A stretch of 64,000 nt of DNA from Paenibacillus glycanilyticus (lineage in GTDB: Bacteria > Bacillota > Bacilli > Paenibacillales > Paenibacillaceae): NCBI RefSeq assembly GCF_030161375.1, contig NZ_BSSQ01000006.1, positions 310,001 to 374,000 on the forward strand. Direction: 5' to 3'. The position numbers and the translations under genes are program-made. The notes below the pieces were generated by a model, which was given only the letters and a program-made list of their open reading frames with translations, made no database searches and had not been told where the DNA came from. Below are positions 42,188 to 51,221 of the stretch, piece after piece (position 1 is the first letter of the stretch; each line of letters begins with the position of its first letter).

Positions 42188-43402
42188 ATGGATACTTATC
42201 AGACGATCGAAAATACCGTCCGCGATTCGTATGGCCGAATCATCTCCTATTTAGCCGTTAACTGGAGAGACGATGAAGCGGTAGAGGATGCGCTTGCGGA
42301 TGCCCTCGTCTCCGCATTGGAATCGTGGCCGAAGAAGGGAATCCCAGACAAACCGGAGGCATGGCTGTTAACGGTGGCTAAGCGACGTCTTATGGACCGC
42401 GTCCGCCGCGAACGCGTCTCCGAGCGCGCCTATATGGCACTGCTCGCCATGTCGGAAGAAGCGCAGCATATGGAGTCCGCGGCTTTTCCCGATGAACGGT
42501 TAAAGATGTTGTTCTTGTGCTCGCATCCCGACATTGATCCGTCCATGCATACGCCTTTAATGCTGCAGGTTGTGCTTGGAATCGATGCTGCTCGCATTGC
42601 GTCCGCGTTTATGGTGAAGCCTTCCACGATGGGGCAGCGGCTGACCCGGGCAAAAGCTAGAATCCGCAGCGAACGCCTGACCTTTGAGATGCCTGACCTG
42701 GCGGAATTGCCTAAACGTTTGGATGCCGTACTAGAAGCCATTTACGCGGCCTATGGCAGCGGTTGGGATGATCTCGCGGGCGATTCGCGGCGCAGAGGTT
42801 TAACGGATGAGGCGATTTATTTGGGAAGGCTCATCGCTGCGCATATGCCCGAAGAACCCGAAGCGCATGGGCTTCTAGCGCTTATGCTTCATTGCGAGGC
42901 ACGGAGTAAGACCCGCCGCGATGAAGCAGGTGCCTATACTCCGCTCAGCGAGCAGAATCCTTCCCGTTGGTCAGCCGCCTTGATGGCGGAGGCGGAAAAT
43001 GCTCTGCATGCCGCCGCCCGCCTAGACCGAGTAGGCAGATTCCAGCTGATGGCCGCTATTCAGTCGGTCCATGCCCAGCGGGCGCGGACGGGGAATACGG
43101 CGTGGAACGAGATCGCCTTGTTGTACGAAGGATTAAGCCGGATGAGTCCTACTCTCGGCGTTCTTGTAGGCCGCGCGGCCGCAGTTGCCGAGGCATATGG
43201 CGCACAGGAAGGGTTGCGTTTGCTTGAAGCCATTCCTTCCGGGACTAGGGGCAGTTACCAGCCCTACTGGGCGCTTGCCGCTCATTTGCATAGAGAGATG
43301 GGCCATGTTGAGGAAGCGCGGGCAGCTTATCGACTCGCGATTGGACTGTGCGAGGATCATGCGGTGAGGCAATTTTTGCAGCAGCGCGCCATGGAGATTT
43401 AA
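42188..43402 (+). CDS. ECF sigma factor with C-terminal helical extension, ECF42 type
   Basis: Sigma factor of 404 residues. The first 175 hold the sigma-70 region 2 (DDEAVEDALADALVSALE, PEAWLLTVAKRRLMDR) and region 4 (LGIDAARIASAFMVKPSTMGQRLTRAK). The rest is a helical TPR-like domain with DEAIYLGRLIA and PEAHGLLALMLHCEARS. This length and the upstream DGPF gene identify the ECF42 group, where the C-terminal domain replaces an anti-sigma factor. It ends at a strong terminator. The signal is unknown. Confidence 0.93.
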   Translation: MDTYQTIENTVRDSYGRIISYLAVNWRDDEAVEDALADALVSALESWPKKGIPDKPEAWLLTVAKRRLMDRVRRERVSERAYMALLAMSEEAQHMESAAFPDERLKMLFLCSHPDIDPSMHTPLMLQVVLGIDAARIASAFMVKPSTMGQRLTRAKARIRSERLTFEMPDLAELPKRLDAVLEAIYAAYGSGWDDLAGDSRRRGLTDEAIYLGRLIAAHMPEEPEAHGLLALMLHCEARSKTRRDEAGAYTPLSEQNPSRWSAALMAEAENALHAAARLDRVGRFQLMAAIQSVHAQRARTGNTAWNEIALLYEGLSRMSPTLGVLVGRAAAVAEAYGAQEGLRLLEAIPSGTRGSYQPYWALAAHLHREMGHVEEARAAYRLAIGLCEDHAVRQFLQQRAMEI

Positions 43403-43414
43403 TGCTGTTAAGAC

Positions 43415-43460
43415 AAAGGACCGTCAACTCCTCATAGGAGAGGAAATGACGGTCCTTTTT
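43415..43460. terminator. Terminator between convergent genes
   Basis: Stem AAAGGACCGTCA/TGACGGTCCTTT with an inner small hairpin CTCCT/AGGAG, then TTTT. Confidence 0.9.
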
Positions 43461-43466
43461 CTGTTT

Positions 43467-44198
43467 TCAGAACAAGCCAAACCGCTTCTTGCACGTATTC
43501 TTGCGGTTCGGATCAACAATTTGGGATACTCCAGCTTGTTCAAGCTTAGCGAGCATGGCATCCGCTCCGTGCTTAAGCTTGTAATTCATTTCCTCTTTAT
43601 ACAGAGGGGTTATGCTGAAGAAATGCACATCTTTATGTTCGTGCAACTTGAGCGTAAAAAACTCTTCCGGCGATTCTACGGTGGAAGGGATAGTTACCAT
43701 CATGCCCGATAGCTTCGTATTGCTGGCGTAAGGCTCGGCGGGATCGCCGTTTGGAATCGTATGATCGGTATAAAACCAGGTATTGTACTCGTGCGGAAGC
43801 CGGGCGAGCATCTTTAAGTTTCCTATAGGCCAGTAATGGTCTTCCTTTTTTAAGCTTTCTTCGGACATTTCCCAATCGGCAGGGAGGCAGATCATGAGTT
43901 CCGCATAACGGAAAGCTTCAGCGCCTTTCGGAACGGTCATAGGCAGACTGCTCATTCCGCAAGTAATTAAGGTAATGAAGTTTCGTTCTTTGGTTGGAGC
44001 AACGTATAGAACATCGAGATGGATGAGATCGGACACCATTTCGTGAAAAACGGCCTCTACCGGACCGATATGTTTCTCGACATGCTGCGTAATAAGCTCG
44101 ATGGCCTCGTCATCACTTTTTGCCAAGGTAAAGGGCCTGTCCGATTGTTTATGGCGATAAATGATACTTCCTGCGGGCGAGCGTTCCTCTCTGGTCAT
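43467..44198 (-). CDS. Suppressor-of-fused (SUFU) domain protein
   Basis: Protein of 243 residues. The core (EKHIGPVEAVFHEMVSDLIH, VLYVAPTKERNFITLITCGMS, RYAELMICLPADW) and the later WPIGNLKMLARLPHEYNTW stretch match the bacterial SUFU domain. ATG follows AAAGGAGC on the minus strand. In bacteria this fold occurs both as a housekeeping protein and as an immunity protein of polymorphic toxins. No toxin gene is adjacent, so the function is open. No signal peptide is seen. Confidence 0.85.
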   Translation of the reverse strand: MTREERSPAGSIIYRHKQSDRPFTLAKSDDEAIELITQHVEKHIGPVEAVFHEMVSDLIHLDVLYVAPTKERNFITLITCGMSSLPMTVPKGAEAFRYAELMICLPADWEMSEESLKKEDHYWPIGNLKMLARLPHEYNTWFYTDHTIPNGDPAEPYASNTKLSGMMVTIPSTVESPEEFFTLKLHEHKDVHFFSITPLYKEEMNYKLKHGADAMLAKLEQAGVSQIVDPNRKNTCKKRFGLF

Positions 44199-44272
44199 GT
44201 GGGCTCCTTTGGGTTAAAGAGATATAAGAGAATCATATAAGATAACGATTAGTTTGGGAATATTTAGGTTGG

Positions 44273-45097
44273 TCAATTGTCATGTCCATGCAAAGGTCCT
44301 TGCCGGTAAGCGCGCGGCGACAAGCCGAATCTTCTCTTGAATAACTTGGAGAAATGGAATTCATCATAGAATTGCAGAGCGGCGGCAATTTCTTTAACCG
44401 ACGCATGGGTCGTCTCGAGAGCTGTTTTGGCCGCAGCCAGCTTAAGTTCTTGCATATACTGGTTTGGAGACATGCCTGTTCGCATGCGGAAGCGCGTGAA
44501 GAAAGCGGTACGCGATAATCCGCTTCTCTGAACCCATTCCTCAAGAGAAACATTTTGTCCAATCGTTTGGTGCATGCGGTATAGGATATCGTCCAATTCC
44601 GGCTGTCTGCCGGACCGATTGGCCTCTTGCTCTCTGGCCAAGAGCAGCAGAAGCTCCTGCAACGCCAAGTGGGAGTCATAGTCGTAACCAGTTGGCTTCA
44701 TAATGAGGTTGTTAATCAGCCGCTCGTTTATTCGGGCGGCTTCTGCCATTTTGGCGGTAGTTACGGGAATGCCTATAGGCAGCTCCAGCGCTAAAGCCAT
44801 GTCCAGCGAATCGAATTCCAGGAAATAGAACTTCCAATTCCCGTTTACGCAATGGTAGGAAGCGGGGATATCGGCCGGAACGATTATATAGGTTCCAGCC
44901 GGAAGCTCGTACTGTTTGCTTCCTAGCGTAATAACACCAGCACCATCCCAGGTGGTGAATAGGCCGGGGGTGGTGAATCCTGCTGGTTTGGTTACTTGAT
45001 AAGCATTGTTTGCTTCTACCTTCCAAATTAATTGAAACCGGCAAACAGGCGGCATCGCTTTGGCTTCCAGCTCGTAAGGGATATTCATAAAGGACAT
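44273..45097 (-). CDS. AraC-family transcriptional regulator, divergent from the PhyH gene
   Basis: Regulator of 274 residues: N-terminal cupin sensing domain (ITLGSKQYELPAGTYIIVPA) and C-terminal double helix-turn-helix (VSLEEWVQRSGLSRTAFFTRF, then IAAALQFYDEFHFSKLFKRR ending GLSPRAYR). AAAGGAAT precedes the ATG on the minus strand. It is transcribed away from the dioxygenase gene at 45221, with 123 bases between the starts, so that gene is the likely target. Confidence 0.92.
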   Translation of the reverse strand: MSFMNIPYELEAKAMPPVCRFQLIWKVEANNAYQVTKPAGFTTPGLFTTWDGAGVITLGSKQYELPAGTYIIVPADIPASYHCVNGNWKFYFLEFDSLDMALALELPIGIPVTTAKMAEAARINERLINNLIMKPTGYDYDSHLALQELLLLLAREQEANRSGRQPELDDILYRMHQTIGQNVSLEEWVQRSGLSRTAFFTRFRMRTGMSPNQYMQELKLAAAKTALETTHASVKEIAAALQFYDEFHFSKLFKRRFGLSPRAYRQGPLHGHDN

Positions 45098-45220
45098 GGC
45101 GCGACATTCCTTTTCGATTATTTGGTACGATTATACATGTTTTAGCGAATTACCTCCATGGTTTGACTTAGCAGCCGGCACTACAATAAAGCTAACATCG
45201 GACGAAGGAGTGGTAGGTGT

Positions 45221-46045
45221 ATGCTGCTTAAAGTAGGAAGCCGTGAATTGGAGCTTGGCGGACCTCATTTAACGGAACTCAGGGATTCGAGCGGGCTATT
45301 GCATAACTTCGGCGCATTAAGAGAGAGGCTTGCGGAGGATGGTTATTTATTGCTTCGGGGTTTCCATGACCGGGAACAAGTATTGGAAGCGCGCCACGCC
45401 GTTTTGGAGAAAATGAACAGGATGGGCAAGCTGGACCGGGATACTTTGCTAGAGGAAGGCGTAATGGCAGACGGCAGCAAAACTCTTTTTATGGGAGGCA
45501 CAAACGAAGATTTGCCGGAATTGCTTAACGTGCTAAACGGCGAGCATATTATGGGCTTGTTCGACGGGCTGCTAGGAGAACCGTCGCTTACGTACCATTA
45601 CAAATGGCTGCGCGCCGTCGGACAAGGGGATTTCACCGGAGCGCATTACGATATTGTGTATATGGGACGCGGCACGCATAACCTCTATACGGTATGGTCG
45701 CCGCTTGGCGATGTCGATTATGCGATGGGGGGGCTTGCGATTTGTCTGGATTCGCATCGGTTCGAAGAACTGAAGAAGTCTTATGGCACTAAGGATTCGG
45801 ACCGCGATCCCGGCATTGGCCATTACACGGATGATCCGCTTGTCATTACGGAGAAATTCGGCGGCAAGTGGGCCACTACCGAGTTTCGGGCAGGTGATGT
45901 ATTGATCTTTGGCATGTTTCTTATGCATTGCTCGCTTGCCAATACGACGAATCAATATCGGCTTAGCGTGGATACGCGGTACCAGTCGAGCTTGGAAAAG
46001 GTTGACGAACGTTGGAGCGGCAAGAAGCCGCGCGGACATTTTTAA
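45221..46045 (+). CDS. Phytanoyl-CoA dioxygenase (PhyH)-family Fe(II)/2-oxoglutarate oxygenase
   Basis: Non-haem iron oxygenase of 274 residues with the double-stranded beta-helix fold. The iron-binding HxD is in GAHYDIVYMG (about residues 141-143), the distal His in FLMHCSLANT (about 235) and the 2-oxoglutarate Arg in NQYRLSVDTR. AAGGAG lies 10 bases before the ATG. The substrate is unknown: members hydroxylate lipids, antibiotics and sugars. Control by the divergent AraC regulator is likely. Confidence 0.9.
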   Translation: MLLKVGSRELELGGPHLTELRDSSGLLHNFGALRERLAEDGYLLLRGFHDREQVLEARHAVLEKMNRMGKLDRDTLLEEGVMADGSKTLFMGGTNEDLPELLNVLNGEHIMGLFDGLLGEPSLTYHYKWLRAVGQGDFTGAHYDIVYMGRGTHNLYTVWSPLGDVDYAMGGLAICLDSHRFEELKKSYGTKDSDRDPGIGHYTDDPLVITEKFGGKWATTEFRAGDVLIFGMFLMHCSLANTTNQYRLSVDTRYQSSLEKVDERWSGKKPRGHF

Positions 46046-46053
46046 TAGAAGAC

Positions 46054-46098
46054 AAACACATCGTCTAACGGCTCGCGAGCTTTGGCGATGTGTTTTTT
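46054..46098 (+). terminator. Terminator after the PhyH gene
   Basis: Stem AAACACATCG/CGATGTGTTT with a GC-rich inner part, then seven T. Confidence 0.88.
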
Positions 46099-46220
46099 TA
46101 TTAAACAGACTGTCGAACATAGGATTACTACTTTCGAGTAATATCCAATACCCTTTCTGTGATGGTACTGTTGATGTGATTAGGAGAATTGGCAGTCCAG
46201 TTTGATGGGGAGGTGTGTCT

Positions 46221-48950
46221 ATGTTGAGAGCAAGCCGCCATGCCGTCTTGTTGCTGACCATTATCGCTTTATTGGTTGGTGTTCTCCCTGCGGGTCTTGC
46301 CTCAGCCGCGGGTACGGCAAGCGGAGGAGGCGGTACGGAAGGGAATGGGTTCAGCGATATTGCTACGCATTGGGCGAAGAACGAGATTATGGAGCTTGTT
46401 GCGGCGAATATTGTAACCGGCTTCCCGGATGGTACGTTTAAGCCTTCCGGCCAAGTGACCAGGGAGCAATTCCTGAAGATGCTCGTAGAGCTGACGGGTA
46501 GTAAAGGTACGGACACTTCCGTCCCGTTCAAAGACGTGGAAACAAAACGGTGGTCCGCGCCTTATATTTCGTCAGGAATAAAAAGCGGAATTCTGCTGAC
46601 CGCGGATTACCCGGATGGCAAGTTCAAGCCGGACCTTCCGATTACCCGGTTCGAAATGGCGATCTGGATCGTTCGAGCGCTTAAGCTGCCACCGGCGCCA
46701 ACAGAGCAACTCATTAGCAAACTGAAGGACCAGGCAGAGATCAAGCAGAACAGGCCCTTAATTGAAGCGGCCTTGCAGACGGGAATCATTCGGGGCATGC
46801 CGGACGGCAGCTTCAAAGGCAAAGACAATTCGACGCGCGCGGAAGCGGCCGTTATGTTATCCCGTGCCCTTCATTATTTGGCGAGCCTATCGGGTGGGCC
46901 TCATAAAATCGTCCAATACAGACCCGAAGTCAAATTAAGCACCAGCAAAAATTACGCGATGCGGGATAGCTCGACATGGGTCATTAACGATCCGAAGCTA
47001 ACCTTAAAGGCTGGCGACGTGTTCGTTATGCCTCCGAGCGACAAGTATTACGGCGGCATTGCGAAGAAGGTCGTCTCCGTCAGCAAAGAGAACGGTTCGC
47101 TTGTGGTCAAAACGTCCGTTCCGAAGCTGAAGGAAGTGTTCTCCAAGCTCGATATCAGCACAACGGAGATGCTTGATCCGAAGCTGCTGAAGCCGATTAA
47201 TTCATCGGTTACCATACAGGCGACGGGGCAAAGCGCGCAACCGCTCAATATGTCTTTATACGGATCTTCCTATACCCCGCAAAATTTAGCCTCATTAACC
47301 TTGCCGTGCTTCAACATCGGTCTGAATGACGCCAAGCTTGACGGCATGACGTTTGACGCAAACTTAAACGCATGTAATTTAGGTATTAACGCGGACATCG
47401 GCTTGGATGTGGATTTCGACTGGTTCGATACGGAACTGGACTTTTATTCGAAGCTTGTTCTTACCGGTGACATTACAACCAAAGTCCATGCGACTGCCGG
47501 TACCGCCAACAGCTCGTTAAACGCGCCGAAATTCATACCGCTTACGACGCCATTCTATGTGCCCGTGTTTACGGGAGTTTTCGTAAAGGGGCAGTTGTTC
47601 GTGCGGATTGATCCCGACTTCAAAGCGACAATCGTTGTTGATTTCACGGATAAATTCCATCTGGAGCAGGGCTTCACGCTCTCCTCGGGCAACGGACTTC
47701 GCGCGATTAACAACACGACAAACACGGCAAGCCTGGATGTTGACACGAAGGCTAATGCAAGCCTTGCGGCCGGGCCGGACGTTCAGCTTACGCTGACATT
47801 GCTTGATATTGCGTATGCGGGCTTTGACCTGTATCCCGGCATCGAAGCGGGCTACAGCCGCTATTACGAGCAGGGTCGATGCGACGCGATTAATGTGGAT
47901 GCTTTTCTAAGGCTGGACGTCATCGCGGGTTATGATATTTGGATAGCTTCCGATGAATTCAGGAGAAATCTGGTTAACGCGGAATATAACCTGTATCAGA
48001 CGGAATTCAATTGTCCGCCGCCTCAGCCACCGGGGAACTTAAAAGCTACCTTGCAAGGCTACCGGGCTACGCTTGGTCAGTTTAACAGTACGATCATTAA
48101 TAGGACCGACGTTCTGCTCAGCTGGAATGCCGTCAAAGATGCCGCGAGCTATAACGTGAAACGTTCGGAATCGCCGGGTGGTCCGTTCACCTCAAGGAAA
48201 GCGACCGGCACGCAGTTCAAAGACACAACCGCAAGAATCGGCACGACTTATTATTATCAGATCACGGCCGTGAACGAGCATGGTGAGAGTAAACCTTCCT
48301 CTACCTTGACAGTCGCCGTTACCAATCAACCGCCGCAAGCGCCGCAAAACTTAACCGCGGACAAAAGGACCGGACCAAGCGTTGTTCTCCATTGGAACGA
48401 TGTTGGCGGCTTCGTCCATTACACGGTGCAGCGCGCGGATGGAACCGGAACGAATTTTACGACGATTGCTTCTAACGTAAGCGGCACATCGTATACCGAT
48501 ACGAATGCATCCATCCTCAAATCGTATAGTTATCGGGTTATGGCCGAGGATAACGGGGGAGTGAGCGGACCAAGCAATGTAGTCTCCGTCGGAATTATGG
48601 ATATCGAAGTCATCCCGATTAATCCGGACGGCCCGAAATTGCCGGTTGTTGTAATTGCGAAGCTGCTGGCTCCGGCTAACTTTAATGCCACAACGGAAGT
48701 GAACAGCGGGAAAGTTGTGCTTAGCTGGGACGCGGTGAAAGGAGCGGCGGGCTACAACGTGATGCGTTCGGCAAGCGCTAGCGGAACCTTTATCGTGATT
48801 GGCTCCAAAATAACCGCTACCAAGTTTACGGATACAACGGCTGCGATTGGCGTGACTTACTATTATAAGGTCGCGGCGGTGAACAGCAGCGGTATCGAAG
48901 GTACTGCAACCGCGGTTAAATCGGCTGCGCCAAGCAGCGGAATACGTTAG
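46221..48950 (+). CDS. S-layer-homology surface protein with fibronectin type III repeats
   Basis: Exported protein of about 909 residues. After a signal peptide ending LASA there are three SLH domains (about 40-215; DIATHWAKNEIMELVAANIV, GFPDGTFKP, YPDGKFKPDLPITRFEMA, GMPDGSFKG), which bind pyruvylated cell-wall polymer. A unique beta-rich region (about 230-590) follows, then three fibronectin type III domains (about 600-910; two begin VLLSWNAVKDAASYNVKRS and VVLSWDAVKGAAGYNVMRS). ATG 46221 is preferred over GTG 46215, which lies too near GGGGAGG. Function of the middle part is unknown; it is likely a cell-surface adhesion or wall-remodelling factor. Confidence 0.92.
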   Translation: MLRASRHAVLLLTIIALLVGVLPAGLASAAGTASGGGGTEGNGFSDIATHWAKNEIMELVAANIVTGFPDGTFKPSGQVTREQFLKMLVELTGSKGTDTSVPFKDVETKRWSAPYISSGIKSGILLTADYPDGKFKPDLPITRFEMAIWIVRALKLPPAPTEQLISKLKDQAEIKQNRPLIEAALQTGIIRGMPDGSFKGKDNSTRAEAAVMLSRALHYLASLSGGPHKIVQYRPEVKLSTSKNYAMRDSSTWVINDPKLTLKAGDVFVMPPSDKYYGGIAKKVVSVSKENGSLVVKTSVPKLKEVFSKLDISTTEMLDPKLLKPINSSVTIQATGQSAQPLNMSLYGSSYTPQNLASLTLPCFNIGLNDAKLDGMTFDANLNACNLGINADIGLDVDFDWFDTELDFYSKLVLTGDITTKVHATAGTANSSLNAPKFIPLTTPFYVPVFTGVFVKGQLFVRIDPDFKATIVVDFTDKFHLEQGFTLSSGNGLRAINNTTNTASLDVDTKANASLAAGPDVQLTLTLLDIAYAGFDLYPGIEAGYSRYYEQGRCDAINVDAFLRLDVIAGYDIWIASDEFRRNLVNAEYNLYQTEFNCPPPQPPGNLKATLQGYRATLGQFNSTIINRTDVLLSWNAVKDAASYNVKRSESPGGPFTSRKATGTQFKDTTARIGTTYYYQITAVNEHGESKPSSTLTVAVTNQPPQAPQNLTADKRTGPSVVLHWNDVGGFVHYTVQRADGTGTNFTTIASNVSGTSYTDTNASILKSYSYRVMAEDNGGVSGPSNVVSVGIMDIEVIPINPDGPKLPVVVIAKLLAPANFNATTEVNSGKVVLSWDAVKGAAGYNVMRSASASGTFIVIGSKITATKFTDTTAAIGVTYYYKVAAVNSSGIEGTATAVKSAAPSSGIR

Positions 48951-48962
48951 CGTAGAACGTAG

Positions 48963-49005
48963 AAAAGCCGGCTGTCCTGCTCTTGCGAGCGGATGCCGGC
49001 TTTTT
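48963..49005. terminator. Bidirectional terminator
   Basis: Stem AAAAGCCGGC/GCCGGCTTTT between convergent genes, T run on both strands. Confidence 0.85.
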
Positions 49006-49019
49006 GTATGCGGACGATA

Positions 49020-49883
49020 TTAGTAGCGGTCCATAATAAGCTGGGTTTTGAGGGAATCTTGAGCGAGGAGCCAGCCTTTGCTTTGCAGGTAGGTTACAAG
49101 CTCATCGTGTTTAGTAGAAGCAGTAGTAGCACTGGTTGTTTTGAAAGAAGCTTCAACGACGTATTCCGTGCCGGTGCCGGCAGCGTTTTTGATCGGCCAT
49201 ACTTCGATGTACAAGTCCATGCCGCTCCATTTGCCAATCGAACGTTTGGCGAGTACCGGTCCGAAGTAACGGGAAGACTGCAGCTTGCTTACGCCCCAAC
49301 CGCTCGAGAGCCAGTTATTGAATTTATCCGGCGCATTGTTAATCATCAAGCTGCGCGCGTCGCTGATCGAGGGGAGATCCATGCCGCTGTAGCCGGACTT
49401 GCTGCCGGATTTGCTGCGGGTGATGCTGAGCGTTTTTTTCTGATAACCCCATTCCACTTGCGCTTCGTAGTTCGTATCGCCGGAGTTGAAACCATCGTTG
49501 TTCGCTTGCGTCAGCGCCGCGTTAATATCGTTATTGGAGATCGTGTAACGTTTCTTGTAAGACAATTCGAAATCGTCTTCGCCTTCCGTCTTGCGGATTC
49601 GGGTGCTCCAGCCGTTGTTGTAAATGTCTTTGGCGTTGGTATCCAGGAACGCGACGTTCATCTTAGTTACCGTTGTAGGCATCGAAAAAGCGCTTAATAC
49701 CGTGCTTGTCAGCTTGTAGTCCGAACCAAGCGTGGTGCTGGGATTCATAAGCAGCTTCACCTCATAATCCGGCACCATGTTGCTTGCCGCATGTACCTCG
49801 GATGGCGCAACGGCTGCTTCGGCAATAAGCGTAGCTCCTAATGCAAGAACAATGGCTGCCGTACCGATGAAACGTTTGAACAT
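49020..49883 (-). CDS. Secreted CYTH-like domain protein
   Basis: Protein of 287 residues with a signal peptide cleaved near VHAAS. The mature part starts PDYEVKLLMNPST, a DxExK version of the CYTH ExExK signature, and continues WSTRIRKTEGEDDFELSYKKRY, which matches the second Arg/Lys-rich CYTH strand; LYIEVWPIKN is a further matching strand. CYTH proteins bind triphosphates or polyphosphate in a beta-tunnel and are nearly always cytoplasmic, so an exported one is unusual. The ribosome site on the minus strand is AAAGGAGAT. The fold assignment rests on motifs only. Confidence 0.65.
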   Translation of the reverse strand: MFKRFIGTAAIVLALGATLIAEAAVAPSEVHAASNMVPDYEVKLLMNPSTTLGSDYKLTSTVLSAFSMPTTVTKMNVAFLDTNAKDIYNNGWSTRIRKTEGEDDFELSYKKRYTISNNDINAALTQANNDGFNSGDTNYEAQVEWGYQKKTLSITRSKSGSKSGYSGMDLPSISDARSLMINNAPDKFNNWLSSGWGVSKLQSSRYFGPVLAKRSIGKWSGMDLYIEVWPIKNAAGTGTEYVVEASFKTTSATTASTKHDELVTYLQSKGWLLAQDSLKTQLIMDRY

Positions 49884-50020
49884 AAATTCATCTCCTTTGA
49901 TGTTTTCTTGGGAAAACTTATCCGAAGAAGATATTATCTATGAATTGTTCACGGATGATTATGGATATATGCAATATTTGTAAACATTAGGGAAGGGGTT
50001 AGATCGTGGAGACGCGAAAG

Positions 50021-50047
50021 AGGGGCTGTCCGTCTGGGACAGCCCCT
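50021..50047 (-). terminator. Terminator hairpin after the dehydrogenase gene
   Basis: Perfect 11-bp stem AGGGGCTGTCC/GGACAGCCCCT; on the minus strand followed by CTTTC, a weak T tract. Confidence 0.65.
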
Positions 50048-50060
50048 GCATGCGGGCAAG

Positions 50061-51107
50061 TTATTGAGGACTAACAATGATTTTGGCTTGACTCTTATCG
50101 GAAGTCAGCAGGTTGAAGCCATTTTCGATAAGGTCATCCAGCACGATTTTGTTCGTGATAATCGATTTAACGTCCAGTTGGCCGGAAGCAACCATTGCGA
50201 TTACTTCTTTGTATACGCCGCAATAGCCAAGCGTTGCAGTAAGATTGGCTTCTTTGGCCGTGATCTGCAAGATATCGACTTTAATCGGATGAGGGATAAT
50301 CGATTCGATGACGACCTGTCCTTTTTTCGCGATGCTGGCAATGGCGTTATTCACCGTAACTTCTGCGCCGGCAGCTTCGAATGCAACGTCAACGCCGCCA
50401 GTCTCCGCAAGAATGCGTTGAACGGCGTTCTCTTCCATGCCGTTAATAACGGTAGTTGCTCCGATTTCCCGTGCTTTCTGGAGACGTTCTTTCGATACGT
50501 CAACGGCGATAATCTGGGAAGCCCCGGCAGCTTTAGCGCAAAGAATCGTAAGCAGGCCAATCGGTCCAACGCCAAATACGGCAACCTTGCTGCCTACTTT
50601 CATTTGGCTCGATTTCACAGCGTGAAAAGCAACGGCAGCTGGCTCCATCAGAGCGCCTTCTTCCAGCGTTACTTTATCGGGGAGTTTGTGAACCATGTAG
50701 TCATCGACGACAACATAATCGGCAAATCCGCCATTGGATTGCAAACCGACAAATCCGAAGTAATCGCAAAGATTGGAATACCCTTTTTTACAAGGCTCGC
50801 ATTTGCCGCATTTGATCATGGGCTCAACGGTAACGCGGTCTCCAACGGCAAATTCCGAAACGCCTTCTCCAATCTCATGAACGATGCCCGAAAACTCATG
50901 GCCAAGCGTCAACGGCGCCATTTCGCCGGTAATCGGATGAGGGGTACCTTCTTGGATGACGCCAGGCGCTCCATGGTATGCGTGCAAGTCGCTTCCGCAA
51001 ATTCCCGTCCATGCTACTTTTATTTTAATTTTGCCTGGCTGAACGACCGGCTCTTCTTTATTCTCGATACGAACATCGTGTTTACCATACCATACCGCTG
51101 CTTTCAT
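50061..51107 (-). CDS. bdhA: Zinc-dependent medium-chain dehydrogenase, 2,3-butanediol dehydrogenase type
   Basis: Oxidoreductase of 348 residues. Catalytic zinc ligands are in GICGSDLHAYHG and LTLGHEFSGIVHEIG, the structural zinc cysteines in CGKCEPCKKGYSNLC, and the NAD fold in VAVFGVGPIGLLTILCAKA. The order and the LGHEFSGIV and VGLQSNGGFADYVVV segments fit (R,R)-butanediol dehydrogenases best; sorbitol dehydrogenases are close. The start MKAAVWYGKHDV at 51107 follows AAAGGAG; the open frame beyond has no support. It is divergent from a LysR regulator, which probably controls it. The gene symbol is provisional. Confidence 0.82.
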   Translation of the reverse strand: MKAAVWYGKHDVRIENKEEPVVQPGKIKIKVAWTGICGSDLHAYHGAPGVIQEGTPHPITGEMAPLTLGHEFSGIVHEIGEGVSEFAVGDRVTVEPMIKCGKCEPCKKGYSNLCDYFGFVGLQSNGGFADYVVVDDYMVHKLPDKVTLEEGALMEPAAVAFHAVKSSQMKVGSKVAVFGVGPIGLLTILCAKAAGASQIIAVDVSKERLQKAREIGATTVINGMEENAVQRILAETGGVDVAFEAAGAEVTVNNAIASIAKKGQVVIESIIPHPIKVDILQITAKEANLTATLGYCGVYKEVIAMVASGQLDVKSIITNKIVLDDLIENGFNLLTSDKSQAKIIVSPQ

Positions 51108-51151
51108 GTTGATCAATCTCCTTTGCGGTTCATTATTCCTTCCCCGAAATT

Positions 51152-51179
51152 TTAACACCGACCAAATCTTTAGTATAAT
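51152..51179 (+). promoter_or_regulatory. Promoter of the LysR gene
   Basis: TTAACA, 16-bp spacer and TATAAT at 51174-51179. A doubled ATTAAAGCT follows at about 51178-51195 and may be a regulator site. Confidence 0.6.
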
Positions 51180-51221
51180 TAAAGCTATTAAAGCTACTTA
51201 ATTACAACTGAAGGTGACCGC

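Noticed and set aside
45572..46531. 319-codon minus-strand open frame across the PhyH end and SLH start
   Set aside because: It crosses two clear genes and a terminator on the other strand.
50064..51155. 363-codon open frame on the plus strand
   Set aside because: It lies wholly antisense to the well-supported zinc dehydrogenase gene and has no family features.
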